Shown: positions 15,819 to 23,183 of the stretch, in pieces
Position numbering within the stretch: position 1 is the stretch's first letter
Layout of the letters: each line of letters starts with the position of its first letter
From: CAMENZ01 sp041854955
GTDB taxonomy: Bacteria > Bacillota > Clostridia > Peptostreptococcales > Anaerovoracaceae
Reading direction: 5' to 3'
DNA length: 28,964 bases
Assembly (NCBI GenBank): GCA_041854955.1
Contig: JBHADF010000011.1
Coordinates: forward strand, 1-28,964
Program-made: the position numbers and the translations under genes
Notes under the pieces: generated by a model
Database searches by the model: none
What the model was told of the DNA's origin: nothing
Seen by the model: the letters and a program-made list of their open reading frames with translations, nothing else

Positions 15819-17339
15819 ATGAAGATTCTGTTGACTACTTTGAATTCCAAATATGTGCATTCCAACCCGGCGCTGAAATATCTCTATACGGTGGTGGCCG
15901 GCGAGCATGCTCATGTTGACATTCGTGAATTCACTGTGAATAATGACCCTAATTACATATTCCAAGAAATAGTAAGAGCAAACTATGAAGTAGTTTGCTT
16001 TTCTTGCTACGTTTGGAATATAGAACAGATTAAGATTTTGGCAGCGGATATAAAGCTGGCGGCCCCGAAGACGAAAATCCTTTTGGGAGGTCCGGAGGTA
16101 AGCTTCAGAGGCTATGAGCTTATGGCTAGCCACCCCTGGATTGATTACATTCTCTCGGGAGAGGGTGAATATGAATTTTATAGGTTTTGCCAAGTGCTTG
16201 AAAGCCCTGAAAGGAACTTTGAAACCGTTCCCGGCCTCACCTACAGGCAGGGAAAGAAGATATATGTGAACGGTGATGTGGAGCCTATGGACTTCAACCT
16301 AATCCCTTTTCCCTATTCCATTTTGGACTGCGAAGGGGATAAGGTGGTATATTACGAATCCACAAGAGGCTGCCCCTTTAACTGCTCCTACTGCCTTTCC
16401 TCCATCGAGAAGAATCTCAGGGTTTTGGATATGGACAGGGTAAGGAGAGAGCTGGGATATTTTCTATATAAAAAGGTGCCTCAGGTAAAATTTATAGACA
16501 GAACCTTTAATTTTGACAGGCAGCGTGCAAAGGAAATCTTCCAATATATCATATCCATGGATAATGGCATAACCAACTTCCATACAGAAATCTGTGCCGA
16601 TTTGCTGGATGAGGAAACCTTCCGCATTTTGAGCAAGGCCAGAAAGGGTCTTTTCCAGTTTGAAATAGGCGTACAGAGTACCAACAGGAAAACCCTGAAA
16701 GCCATAAACAGGCACTCGGATACGGTGAAGATATTGAGAAATATAAAAAGGCTGGTGTCCATGGGAAACATAGCCATCCACGCCGATCTGATAGCCGGCT
16801 TGCCCTATGAAACCTATGAAATATTTGCCCGCTCCTTTGACGAGGTTTACGCAGCCAAGGCTCATAATTTGCAGCTGGGCTTTCTGAAGGTTCTGAAAGG
16901 TACTCCTATGGAGGAGGAAGCGGGAAAATACGGTGTAGTTTACAGGAAGCATGCTCCCTATGAGGTTATATCCACAGATTTTATCAGCGTAAAGGAAATT
17001 ATTCGCCTGAAGGCCATAGAAAATATGTTGGATATCTTCTACAACAGGGGAGGCTTCGCGGGAACCCTGGAATATCTCATAGCAGCCTTGGGAAAAGGAG
17101 CCTTCGCCTTTTATGAGGCCCTGGCGGACTATTACTATGAGGCAGGTTATCAGAACCGAGACAGGAAAAAGGAAGATCAATACCGCATTATGTTAGGCTT
17201 TGCAAAATATCTTGCGGACCAAGGAATAGTACCGGAGGCAGAAGTGAGGGTAGCAGAAACCTTGGACAAGGATTTGCTGGACACCATGAATCCGGAGAAC
17301 TATAAGCGGTTTATAAGAAAAGGTTGGAATATAGATTAG
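15819..17339 (+). CDS. B12-binding radical SAM protein (DUF4080 type)
   Basis: Class B radical SAM protein with an N-terminal cobalamin-binding Rossmann domain (about 1-130, including KILLGGPEVSF and DYILSGEGE), a radical SAM core with STRGCPFNCSYCLSS (Cys185, 189, 192; CX3CX2C) and a C-terminal helical domain resembling DUF4080. Such proteins are often methyltransferases, but this subgroup has no known substrate. The ATG at 15819 (506 residues) is chosen because it begins MKILLTTLNSKYVHSN as in relatives; an upstream in-frame ATG at 15780 would overlap the previous gene by 38 bases. It starts directly after the upstream stop (TAA-T-ATG). Confidence 0.87.
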   Translation: MKILLTTLNSKYVHSNPALKYLYTVVAGEHAHVDIREFTVNNDPNYIFQEIVRANYEVVCFSCYVWNIEQIKILAADIKLAAPKTKILLGGPEVSFRGYELMASHPWIDYILSGEGEYEFYRFCQVLESPERNFETVPGLTYRQGKKIYVNGDVEPMDFNLIPFPYSILDCEGDKVVYYESTRGCPFNCSYCLSSIEKNLRVLDMDRVRRELGYFLYKKVPQVKFIDRTFNFDRQRAKEIFQYIISMDNGITNFHTEICADLLDEETFRILSKARKGLFQFEIGVQSTNRKTLKAINRHSDTVKILRNIKRLVSMGNIAIHADLIAGLPYETYEIFARSFDEVYAAKAHNLQLGFLKVLKGTPMEEEAGKYGVVYRKHAPYEVISTDFISVKEIIRLKAIENMLDIFYNRGGFAGTLEYLIAALGKGAFAFYEALADYYYEAGYQNRDRKKEDQYRIMLGFAKYLADQGIVPEAEVRVAETLDKDLLDTMNPENYKRFIRKGWNID

Positions 17340-17349
17340 GAGAAAACAT

Positions 17350-18417
17350 ATGAATTTAATGGAAAAGGATAGAATAGGTCAGTATCTCATTCCCCACCTG
17401 GACGAGATGATATTCGACGAGCTTTCGGAGGCCTACCTGAAAAAGGCCGGAGTGGAAGACATTTTATCAGAGGTTCCCGTACCCATAAGAAAGAAGGAGA
17501 TGAATAATATTTCCGTGCTGGCCATAGCTCGAAATATGGCCTTCGTAATAGGTTGCGACCCTAGCTTTAAATACAAGGAAAACTATGTAAAATATATTTT
17601 GAGAAACTTTAACTCGGAATTTTCCGACGGCTTGGTGGCAGACGGTGTGGACGGGGCACAGAAAAAGGATTTTGACTATGCCTGCATTCAATTCAGGGCA
17701 GCCGTACAGGTAAATCCTGACAACGCCAACGCCTATTATTGCTATGGGAGAGCCTGTAAGGATGCCTATGAATTAGGTGAGGAAGAGGAGTTTGTGGGCA
17801 GGTTTAAGGCGGAGGCCTTGGAAGCCTTTGAGGTAGCTACGGTGAAGAATCCTAAGCTGGCAGAGGCCTTCTATTTCTTGGGGTACGCCTATTTGAATAT
17901 GGGCTTGTATATCAAGGCCAAGCTCACCTGGGAAGCCTATTTAAAGCTCCTGGACGAATCGGGAAGCGTTTCATCCCTGACGGGAGAGGCTCTGGAAGAG
18001 TTGGAGGCTACGAAAAAAGAAGTTGAAGAAAGACTTTTCCAGCTCCGTGAGCCCATAAAAATAGAAGAAGGCTATAACATGATTCTTTCCAACCGCTTCG
18101 AAGAGGGCATAGAGGCCTTAAGTCCCTATAAGGAAGGACAGTTTGCCCAGTGGTGGCCCCTTTGGTATTATCTGGGGACAGCCTATGTAGGCCTGGAGAA
18201 CCATGAAGAGGCCGTAAGCTGCTTTAAAGAGGTGCTGAAATATTCTCCAAGCAATGAGGAGGCTATGTCTCAGCTGGTGGAATTATATGATATCCTTAAG
18301 GACCCGGAAAATCAGGAAAAATACGAGAAAAAGCTGGAGATAGTCAGGGCAAATGCGGAAGAAGACGCCAAGCTGAAGGAGACCATGGCCCAAGCCCCGG
18401 CAGAGTTGATGAATTAG
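17350..18417 (+). CDS. Tetratricopeptide repeat protein
   Basis: Soluble 355-residue protein of no defined function. An N-terminal region (about 1-100) without recognisable domain is followed by TPR-like helical pairs: DYACIQFRAAVQVNPDNANAY, ALEAFEVATVKNPKLAEAFYFLGYAYLNMG, and a C-terminal set with WYYLGTAYVGLENHEEAVSCFKEVLKYSP. There is no signal peptide or membrane segment, so it is cytoplasmic and likely a protein-interaction scaffold. TTAGGAG overlaps the preceding stop and gives good spacing to the ATG; it is the last gene of the run that starts at the rRNA methyltransferase. Confidence 0.85.
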   Translation: MNLMEKDRIGQYLIPHLDEMIFDELSEAYLKKAGVEDILSEVPVPIRKKEMNNISVLAIARNMAFVIGCDPSFKYKENYVKYILRNFNSEFSDGLVADGVDGAQKKDFDYACIQFRAAVQVNPDNANAYYCYGRACKDAYELGEEEEFVGRFKAEALEAFEVATVKNPKLAEAFYFLGYAYLNMGLYIKAKLTWEAYLKLLDESGSVSSLTGEALEELEATKKEVEERLFQLREPIKIEEGYNMILSNRFEEGIEALSPYKEGQFAQWWPLWYYLGTAYVGLENHEEAVSCFKEVLKYSPSNEEAMSQLVELYDILKDPENQEKYEKKLEIVRANAEEDAKLKETMAQAPAELMN

Positions 18418-18526
18418 AAAAATATATGGCCTTGACTTGTAACCCAAGGATATACCGGAGTTTATAGTGGAGGATAATACAATGAGTAATGAAATAAAAT
18501 TATTTGAGGGTAATCAAATCCGTTCT

Positions 18527-18556
18527 GCTTGGGATAATGAAGCTTGGGATAATGAA
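18527..18556 (+). repeat. 15-bp tandem duplication in the BRO gene
   Basis: GCTTGGGATAATGAA occurs twice in immediate succession (18527-18541 and 18542-18556), duplicating AWDNE in frame. Family members carry this segment once, so it is a local duplication next to the nonsense codon. Confidence 0.95.
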
Positions 18557-18673
18557 AAGGAAGAATGATATTTCAGTGTAGTAGATGTTGTGAGCGTTCT
18601 GGCGGACAGCCAAAATCCCAGAAGATATTGGAGTGATCTGAAAAGAAAGATGAAGGACGTGGAAGGTGCAAAC

Positions 18674-18700
18674 CAACTGTACGAAAATATCGTACAGTTG
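18674..18700. repeat. Perfect 11-bp inverted repeat in the BRO gene
   Basis: CAACTGTACGA (18674-18684) and TCGTACAGTTG (18690-18700) are exact reverse complements around a five-base loop, in the coding stretch NQLYENIVQL. Confidence 0.9.
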
Positions 18701-19374
18701 AAACTTAAGGCACCGGACGGGAAAATGCGAGAAACAGATGTTGCCGACATGCAAGGTCTTTTTCGCATAATACAGTCAATCCCATCTCCCAAAGCGGAGC
18801 CCTTCAAGATGTGGTTAGCGGAGATAGGCAAAGAAAGAATTGATGAAACAATTGACCCTGAAATTACAATAGAGAGAGCATTGGAAACATATCTCAAAAA
18901 GGGATATACGAGAGAGTGGATTAACCAGAGGCTGCAAGCTATTCAAGTTAGAAAAGAGCTAACTGACATTTGGCAAGACCATGGAGTTGAAGAGGGTAGA
19001 GAATATGCAATTCTTACTAACGAAATATCCAAGGCATGGAGCGGAATGACCACGAGGCAGTATAGAGACTTAAAAGGCTTAAAAAAGGAAAACTTAAGAG
19101 ACAATATGTCAACCACTGAGTTAATTCTAAATATGCTTGCAGAGACAGCAACTAAAGATATAGCAGAATCCACTAATCCAAAGGGGCTGGAGGAAAATAA
19201 AAAAGTGGCAAAACGCGGAGGAAAAATTGCCGGTAATGCCAGAAGAGAAATTAAAGAAGAAACAGGTAAACCGGTAATCACTTCACGAAATGCTATAGAC
19301 TTTGCACGGTTGATCGGTGATGTTGAAAAGTCCATAGAAGAAGACAATAAAAAATAGGCTTATGAGCCAAAACT

Positions 19375-19399
19375 AAAATACCCCTCAACGGGGTATTTT
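19375..19399. terminator. Bidirectional terminator between convergent genes
   Basis: AAAATACCCC / GGGGTATTTT form a perfect ten-base stem with a five-base loop (TCAAC). The A and T runs on both sides let it serve the BRO gene on the plus strand and the HD gene on the minus strand. Confidence 0.75.
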
Positions 19400-20059
19400 C
19401 TATATGAGCTGCTGCTCGTTTATCATCAATTTAAATTGGAGTCCCAGCTGCTCTGCGGCTTTACGGCACATTATCATTCTGCCCATAAAGATTTCGAAGT
19501 AGTCCATGACGGAGCCGTAGCGCAGGTCTACAGAAAGCTTAAGCTTTATCAAAGTTTTTTCCTGATTTATCTTCAGCTCCGATTCCGTAACGGAATAGTT
19601 GACCCTGTCGTGAATGTCAAAGTTTTTCTTGTCCTCATTTCTGACGCGACTTCTCCGCACATCGGATTTATCGGCCAATATGAGGGCGGCGGAGACAGCG
19701 TTTACAGGCACTCCCGTGCCTTCGTCATGATTTCCTATGGCGGTGGTTATCATGGCTATTTCATCCGGTGTGAACTTTAAATTGTCCAAAATCCTAAAGG
19801 CCATGACAGCTCCGCTTTGACTGTGGTCAGCCCTGTTGACCAGATTTCCTATATCGTGGAGAAAACCGGCTATTTTGGCCAGTTCCACCGTTCTTTCCGG
19901 GTATCCCAGAGTTTCTAAAATGTAGCCGGCTTTTACAGCCACCGTGGTCACATGGGCAAAGCTGTGCTCAGTGTAACCCAAAGCCTTAAGGGAAGCATCC
20001 GCATGGGATATGTAGGTCCTTATGGCTTCATTTTTCTTTATATCTTCGTATGTCATCAT
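19400..20059 (-). CDS. HD-domain phosphohydrolase
   Basis: HD-superfamily metal-dependent phosphohydrolase, substrate unknown. The 219 residues include HSFAHVTTVA (His32, His36), the HD doublet GFLHDIGN (68-69), ADHSQSGAVMAFRIL (His79), IGNHDEGTG (His111, Asp112) and the LADKSDVRRSR segment with Asp130, the set of ligands expected for one or two metals. There is no membrane segment. The first of two adjacent ATGs is used; GAGGTG lies seven bases upstream. It is convergent with the BRO gene and shares a bidirectional terminator with it; no clear promoter was found between it and the tRNA terminator. Confidence 0.82.
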   Translation of the reverse strand: MMTYEDIKKNEAIRTYISHADASLKALGYTEHSFAHVTTVAVKAGYILETLGYPERTVELAKIAGFLHDIGNLVNRADHSQSGAVMAFRILDNLKFTPDEIAMITTAIGNHDEGTGVPVNAVSAALILADKSDVRRSRVRNEDKKNFDIHDRVNYSVTESELKINQEKTLIKLKLSVDLRYGSVMDYFEIFMGRMIMCRKAAEQLGLQFKLMINEQQLI

Positions 20060-20150
20060 ACTTTTTCACCTCATTTCATGGTTAAAGATCAGGTATGCTC
20101 CGGCAAAATATACCTAAATATAAGTTGGGAAGCATACATTAGTTTGCTAT

Positions 20151-20184
20151 ACAAAAAACCTCGGAATTGACAAATTCCAAGGTT
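20151..20184 (-). terminator. Terminator of the tRNA operon
   Basis: On the minus strand AACCTTGGAATT and AATTCCGAGGTT form a 12-base stem with one G-U pair and a TGTC loop, followed by seven Ts. It starts eight bases after the fMet tRNA. Confidence 0.9.
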
Positions 20185-20191
20185 GAATTCG

Positions 20192-20267
20192 TGGTTGCGG
20201 GGGCTGGATTTGAACCAACGGCCTCCGGGTTATGAGCCCGACGAGCTACCAACTGCTCTACCCCGCG
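20192..20267 (-). tRNA. Initiator tRNA-fMet (CAT)
   Basis: 76 bases with encoded CCA (minus strand). Anticodon loop CTCATAA. It is the initiator by two features: the C1-A72 mismatch at the acceptor end (CGCGGGG against CCCCGCA) and three G-C pairs in the anticodon stem (GGG/CCC). T-loop TTCAAAT. Confidence 0.96.
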
Positions 20268-20281
20268 ATATAATTGTGTGG

Positions 20282-20308
20282 AAAAAAATATACCTCGGAA
20301 TGACCGAG
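20282..20308 (-). terminator. Terminator-like hairpin between tRNA-Leu and tRNA-fMet
   Basis: On the minus strand CTCGG-TCATT-CCGAG forms a short stem, and seven Ts follow after five bases. The spacing is poor, so it may be a processing element or an attenuating hairpin. Confidence 0.35.
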
Positions 20309-20312
20309 TCAT

Positions 20313-20401
20313 TGGTGCCGGAGACCGGGGTCGAACCGGTACGATCGGTAAGGATCGCAGGATTTTAAGTCCTGTGCGTCTGCCAATTCCGCCACTCCGG
20401 C
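20313..20401 (-). tRNA. tRNA-Leu (TAA)
   Basis: 89 bases with encoded CCA. Acceptor GCCGGAG/CTCCGGC is fully paired; anticodon stem CAGGA/TCCTG with loop CTTAAAA gives anticodon TAA (codons UUA/UUG). A long variable arm (CGATC-CTTAC-GATCG) confirms a class II leucine tRNA. Confidence 0.96.
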
Positions 20402-20405
20402 AAGT

Positions 20406-20480
20406 TGGCTCCGGGGGTGGGGCTCGAACCCACGACCTTGCGGTTAACAGCCGCCTGCTCCACCATTGAGCTACTCCGGA
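20406..20480 (-). tRNA. tRNA-Asn (GTT)
   Basis: 75 bases with encoded CCA. Loop CTGTTAA gives anticodon GTT. The D-arm (GCTC/GAGC) and T-arm (GTGGG/CCCAC) pair perfectly. Two stem positions do not pair: A6 with C67 in the acceptor (TCCGGAG against CCCCGGA) and G27 with A43 at the top of the anticodon stem. First gene of the three-tRNA operon. Confidence 0.93.
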
Positions 20481-20519
20481 ATACCAAGTGTCATCATATT
20501 TTCTTCGACAACAATAGGA

Positions 20520-20548
20520 AGTATATTACAATATGACCTTTTTGTCAA
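20520..20548 (-). promoter_or_regulatory. Promoter of the Asn-Leu-fMet tRNA operon
   Basis: On the minus strand a perfect TTGACA (20543-20548) and TATACT (20520-20525) are separated by 17 bases, about 40 bases upstream of tRNA-Asn. Near-consensus strength suits stable RNA genes. Confidence 0.92.
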
Positions 20549-20593
20549 GTCCCTATTTACGGTTTTTGAAAAAATATTGAGTTGTCATGGAAC

Positions 20594-20623
20594 AAAAATC
20601 AAAGCTTAAAGCCCTTTAGGCTT
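20594..20623 (-). terminator. Possible terminator of the acyltransferase gene
   Basis: On the minus strand AAGCC-TAAAG-GGCTT forms a five-base stem just after the stop, with a five-T run ten bases further on. Weak geometry. Confidence 0.4.
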
Positions 20624-20629
20624 GACCTG

Positions 20630-21865
20630 TCAGAGGGAGCTTTCCTTGGTCAGCTTGTCGAGAAAGGCCACCCACTTTATAGATAGGCGGGGGTCCGGCT
20701 GGGGGATTATATGGTACATAATATTTTTGGAATAGATGTCGAAATGGTCTCCCACCGTGGCGGGAAATCCCTTGACCACAGCCGTTGATTCTGAAAATTC
20801 CAAAGGCTGACCCCAGCACCTGCCGGAGAAGGAAATGTTATCCCGAGTCATGGTTATAACGCCTTCACCTGCATTTCTGTCCGTATTTCCTTGGGCATCC
20901 GGGCTGGCCACCTTGCAAGGGGTAGACAGGGGCACATCTAAATCTATCAGGCTTTCCTGCCATTCAAACCAGCTGTTGATATGGCTGAAGGGTAGCTCTT
21001 TGAGACCTGCATTTCCAAGGGAAAGGGGTGTTAATTTGTAGCTTTCGTCCAGCTTTGCCTTAAGGCCGCATTGACGGCAGGTAAGGTGATGCTCGTCGGA
21101 AAACATCTGAAATTCGCTATGACAGGAAGGACATTTGTAGAGGATGCCGTCCAAGCCTAAGGCAGGAGCCTTGCACCTGTACCTTTGCTCCGTGAGAACT
21201 AAGTCATCATCGTGGTATATGGCCTCGTCCAAAGCAGAGGAGATTTGGCTCACTTCCATATCTTTGACAGAAGTGCCATCAAAGAGAAGCTTTGAGCTTA
21301 CTTGTATTTTGCCCCGTCTGAAGCCTGATTTTCCCCATTTGGGCAGGGTCTTGTAGGCCCCCTCCTGCTTTATGAGATAAACGTCGATCCCCAGCTTTTT
21401 AATCAGCTCGGCAGTACCGTCGGTGACCCTCAGGGTTCGGCCGTAGCAGGAGAGCCGTCCTTCCGGATAGATTACCACTATATTTCCCGAGTCCTTGGCC
21501 CGCAAAATCTGTCGCATGGCGTTTATGTCTGCGGAAAACATTTTCTTGGGAATTACCCTGGCCAGCTTCAAAATCCAGCGGGTTTTAGGCTTGTTCATAA
21601 AGTGCTGGCTTACTATGAAGTTGGGCCGATGGGGCATAAGTGCCGCCGCCGCAAACATATAGTCGATATTGGAGCTGTGATTGCAGACCACAAAGGCAGG
21701 ACCCTTGAGATTTTTCAAGGCTTTCCTGTCTATTGAGGTTCTCAACACCGGTCTGATAAAAATCCAAACAAATGGATATAGCATATAATAGAAAAAGGGA
21801 TTAGGCTTTTTAAGCTTTTTATCACCTTTATTTTTCTTTCCGTCCATATTAGAGTCTTTACTCAT
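20630..21865 (-). CDS. PlsC-type lysophospholipid acyltransferase with zinc ribbon
   Basis: Membrane-associated acyltransferase of the 1-acyl-glycerol-3-phosphate family. The 411 residues have a basic N-terminus, a hydrophobic segment (about 24-40), the HX4D catalytic motif NHSSNID (His63, Asp68), and the EGR motif YPEGRLS (135-137). After the PlsC domain (to about 210) comes a zinc ribbon, CPSCHSEF...CRQCG (Cys245, 248, 263, 266), then a C-terminal beta-rich stretch of about 130 residues of unknown fold. The extra half is longer than a plain PlsC (about 240). AGGAG lies eight bases before the ATG. The stop is TGA. It is divergent from the sigma factor operon and has its own promoter. Confidence 0.88.
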   Translation of the reverse strand: MSKDSNMDGKKNKGDKKLKKPNPFFYYMLYPFVWIFIRPVLRTSIDRKALKNLKGPAFVVCNHSSNIDYMFAAAALMPHRPNFIVSQHFMNKPKTRWILKLARVIPKKMFSADINAMRQILRAKDSGNIVVIYPEGRLSCYGRTLRVTDGTAELIKKLGIDVYLIKQEGAYKTLPKWGKSGFRRGKIQVSSKLLFDGTSVKDMEVSQISSALDEAIYHDDDLVLTEQRYRCKAPALGLDGILYKCPSCHSEFQMFSDEHHLTCRQCGLKAKLDESYKLTPLSLGNAGLKELPFSHINSWFEWQESLIDLDVPLSTPCKVASPDAQGNTDRNAGEGVITMTRDNISFSGRCWGQPLEFSESTAVVKGFPATVGDHFDIYSKNIMYHIIPQPDPRLSIKWVAFLDKLTKESSL

Positions 21866-21895
21866 ATTTTACACTCCTAAACGCTAATTTATTAA

Positions 21896-21924
21896 AGTAT
21901 ATCAATTTAATTCTTTCAAATCAA
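21896..21924 (-). promoter_or_regulatory. Promoter of the acyltransferase gene
   Basis: On the minus strand TTGATT (21919-21924) and TATACT (21896-21901) are separated by exactly 17 bases, about 30 bases before the ATG. Confidence 0.85.
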
Positions 21925-21979
21925 GGCAAAAAGGGGTAAAATAAGGTGAGGGTTTTTGATAAGAACAGCGACTAATATA

Positions 21980-21993
21980 TGAAAGCGCTTTTA
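21980..21993. promoter_or_regulatory. cre-like palindrome upstream of the sigma factor
   Basis: TGAAAGCGCTTTTA matches the Gram-positive CcpA site consensus TGWAARCGYTWNCW at all but one defined position, with a perfect ten-base core AAAGCGCTTT. It lies 17 bases before the sigma factor ATG. It could be a catabolite operator or simply a hairpin near the ribosome site; not proven. Confidence 0.35.
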
Positions 21994-22010
21994 ACGATAG
22001 GAGAGTTCCA

Positions 22011-22526
22011 ATGGACAATGAGAAAATAGAGGAGCTTATCGGTCTTTATCGCGAAGGACTGATATACTTTATCTATCGGTATGTAAAGGACTTAGATGCG
22101 GCGGAGGATCTGGCGGAGGATGTTTTCGTCGATGTGATTGTGCACCCTGACAGATTTAGGGGGGCCGCATCGGAAAAGACTTATCTGTATACCATGGGCA
22201 GAAACAAAGCCGTGGACTTTATTAGGCATAATAAGAGACAGGAAAATTTCATATACCACCAAAAGGATGAAAGTGATGTAAACGATATTGAATCGAGATA
22301 TTCCTTAGAGGAGGAAGTCTTGAAGGAGGAGCGAAAGGAAGAGCTGTTTCGGGCCATGAGAGAGCTGAAGGAAGAGTATCGAGTGGCACTCCACCTGGTT
22401 TATTTAGAAGAAATGTCCTATGACGAAGCAGGGAAGGTTATGAAAAAATCCAGAAAACAGATTGAAAACTTTGTATATCGGGGTAAAAAAGCACTGAAAG
22501 AACTTCTCACAGAGGGAATATCTTAG
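22011..22526 (+). CDS. ECF-type RNA polymerase sigma factor
   Basis: Group 4 (extracytoplasmic function) sigma factor. The 171 residues hold region 2 (about 5-76: AAEDLAEDVFVDVI, EKTYLYTMGRNKAVDFIRHNKR) and region 4 (about 112-166: MRELKEEYRVALHLVYLEEMSYDEAGKVMKKSRKQIENFVYRGKKALKELL is one continuous stretch, of which EEMSYDEAGKVM is the helix-turn-helix entry). Regions 1 and 3 are absent, as expected for this group. AGGAGAG lies five bases before the ATG. Eighteen bases downstream is a single-pass membrane protein, the usual position of the cognate anti-sigma, and then a serpin, which is the probable target. I found no confident promoter of its own, although a palindrome at 21980-21993 overlaps the leader. 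Confidence 0.9.
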   Translation: MDNEKIEELIGLYREGLIYFIYRYVKDLDAAEDLAEDVFVDVIVHPDRFRGAASEKTYLYTMGRNKAVDFIRHNKRQENFIYHQKDESDVNDIESRYSLEEEVLKEERKEELFRAMRELKEEYRVALHLVYLEEMSYDEAGKVMKKSRKQIENFVYRGKKALKELLTEGIS

Positions 22527-22544
22527 CAAAGGGGTTATTATAAA

Positions 22545-23183
22545 ATGAAAACGAGAGAAGAATTTACTGCCAGCGTGTATCGGAAAGCCGAGCTGGCAGC
22601 CATGGAAGCAAAGAGAATAAAAGTCAAGAAAAAGCGTTTCTACCAAACTGTAGGAACCTTGGCAGCCTGCTTTTTGCTGTTCGTTGGAACTATGAGCGCT
22701 TTCAAACCGGGATTATTTAACTCCCCCATTGGCAGTTCGGAGAAAAGCGGTGCCAACCTTTCCGATACCTATAGCCTTGAAGAAGACTACCAAACGTCAA
22801 AAGGCAAGGTGCCGGCAGAATCAGAAATGATGCCCTACAGCGTTAACATGAACGGTGCGGACGGAGGGGCAGCCATAGAGAATACACCTGATGCGGTCAC
22901 CATAGATGAAGTGGTAGGAGGAACTGAAGAAACGCTCCGCACTACTTTCGTTGATGAAAAAGAGGTGAAAGAGGTGAAAGCATGGATTGATAACCTTAAG
23001 GAGAACCAACTGATGACTGAAGCTGAAATCCGGGAGGCTGAAAAAGATCAATACGTAAATTACTACATAGTAAACTATTATGAAACTTCCGAAGAGGAAG
23101 GAAAAAATAACCGTGAACTTAATACTTTATATGTAAAGGGAACCGTAGAGTTACCCGAAATAGGAGGGAAAGATGAAAATTAA
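22545..23183 (+). CDS. Single-pass membrane protein, probable anti-sigma factor
   Basis: No family was recognised with confidence. The 212 residues have a short cytoplasmic part (1-31, MKTREEFTASVYRKAELAAM and a KKK-rich end), one transmembrane helix (about 34-54), and a long acidic outer domain of about 155 residues with low-complexity stretches and a repeated KEVKEVK. The cytoplasmic part is short and lacks the zinc-binding HXXXCXXC motif, so it is not a classic ZAS anti-sigma. The assignment rests on topology and on lying between an ECF sigma gene and its putative target. It overlaps the serpin by 11 bases, so the two are translationally coupled. AAAGGGG precedes the ATG. Confidence 0.6.
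   Translation: MKTREEFTASVYRKAELAAMEAKRIKVKKKRFYQTVGTLAACFLLFVGTMSAFKPGLFNSPIGSSEKSGANLSDTYSLEEDYQTSKGKVPAESEMMPYSVNMNGADGGAAIENTPDAVTIDEVVGGTEETLRTTFVDEKEVKEVKAWIDNLKENQLMTEAEIREAEKDQYVNYYIVNYYETSEEEGKNNRELNTLYVKGTVELPEIGGKDEN

Larger units (their letters stand above)
18482..19357 (+). pseudogene. BRO-family phage antirepressor-like gene with in-frame TGA
   Basis: Bro-N domain protein, a family of phage antirepressor-like DNA-binding proteins. A strong GGAGGA (18469-18474) lies seven bases before ATG 18482. The frame reads MSNEIKLFEGNQIRS, AWDNE twice, KEE, then TGA at codon 29 (18566-18568), then YFSVVDVVSVLADSQNPRRYW and the rest of the family sequence (IQSIPSPKAEPFKMWLAEIG; LETYLKKGYTREWINQRL; GLKKENLRDNMSTTELILNMLAE) intact to TAG. 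Relatives read EEWYFSVVDV, so TGA replaces a TGG Trp codon. No other lesion is visible, so the loss is recent, or a product initiates downstream (GTG 18590) lacking part of Bro-N. No other phage genes are near. Confidence 0.85.

Noticed and set aside
16464..17180. 238-codon minus-strand open frame opposite the B12 radical SAM gene
   Set aside because: It mirrors a conserved plus-strand coding region and has no start signals.
18430..18449. Terminator after the TPR gene
   Set aside because: CCTTG and CAAGG pair around a ten-base loop, but no T-tract follows, so termination is unlikely.
18566..18568. Reassignment of TGA to tryptophan or selenocysteine
   Set aside because: TGA ends the acyltransferase gene (20630-20632) and the blaI gene (26724-26726) where family alignments stop, and no selenocysteine context is seen at 18566.
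18482..19357. Evidence for a resident prophage
   Set aside because: Only the single BRO-like gene is present; no integrase, structural genes, or attachment repeats were seen on either side.
20183..20469. Short plus-strand open frames over the tRNA cluster
   Set aside because: They are readings of the complementary strand of three tRNA genes and carry no protein features.
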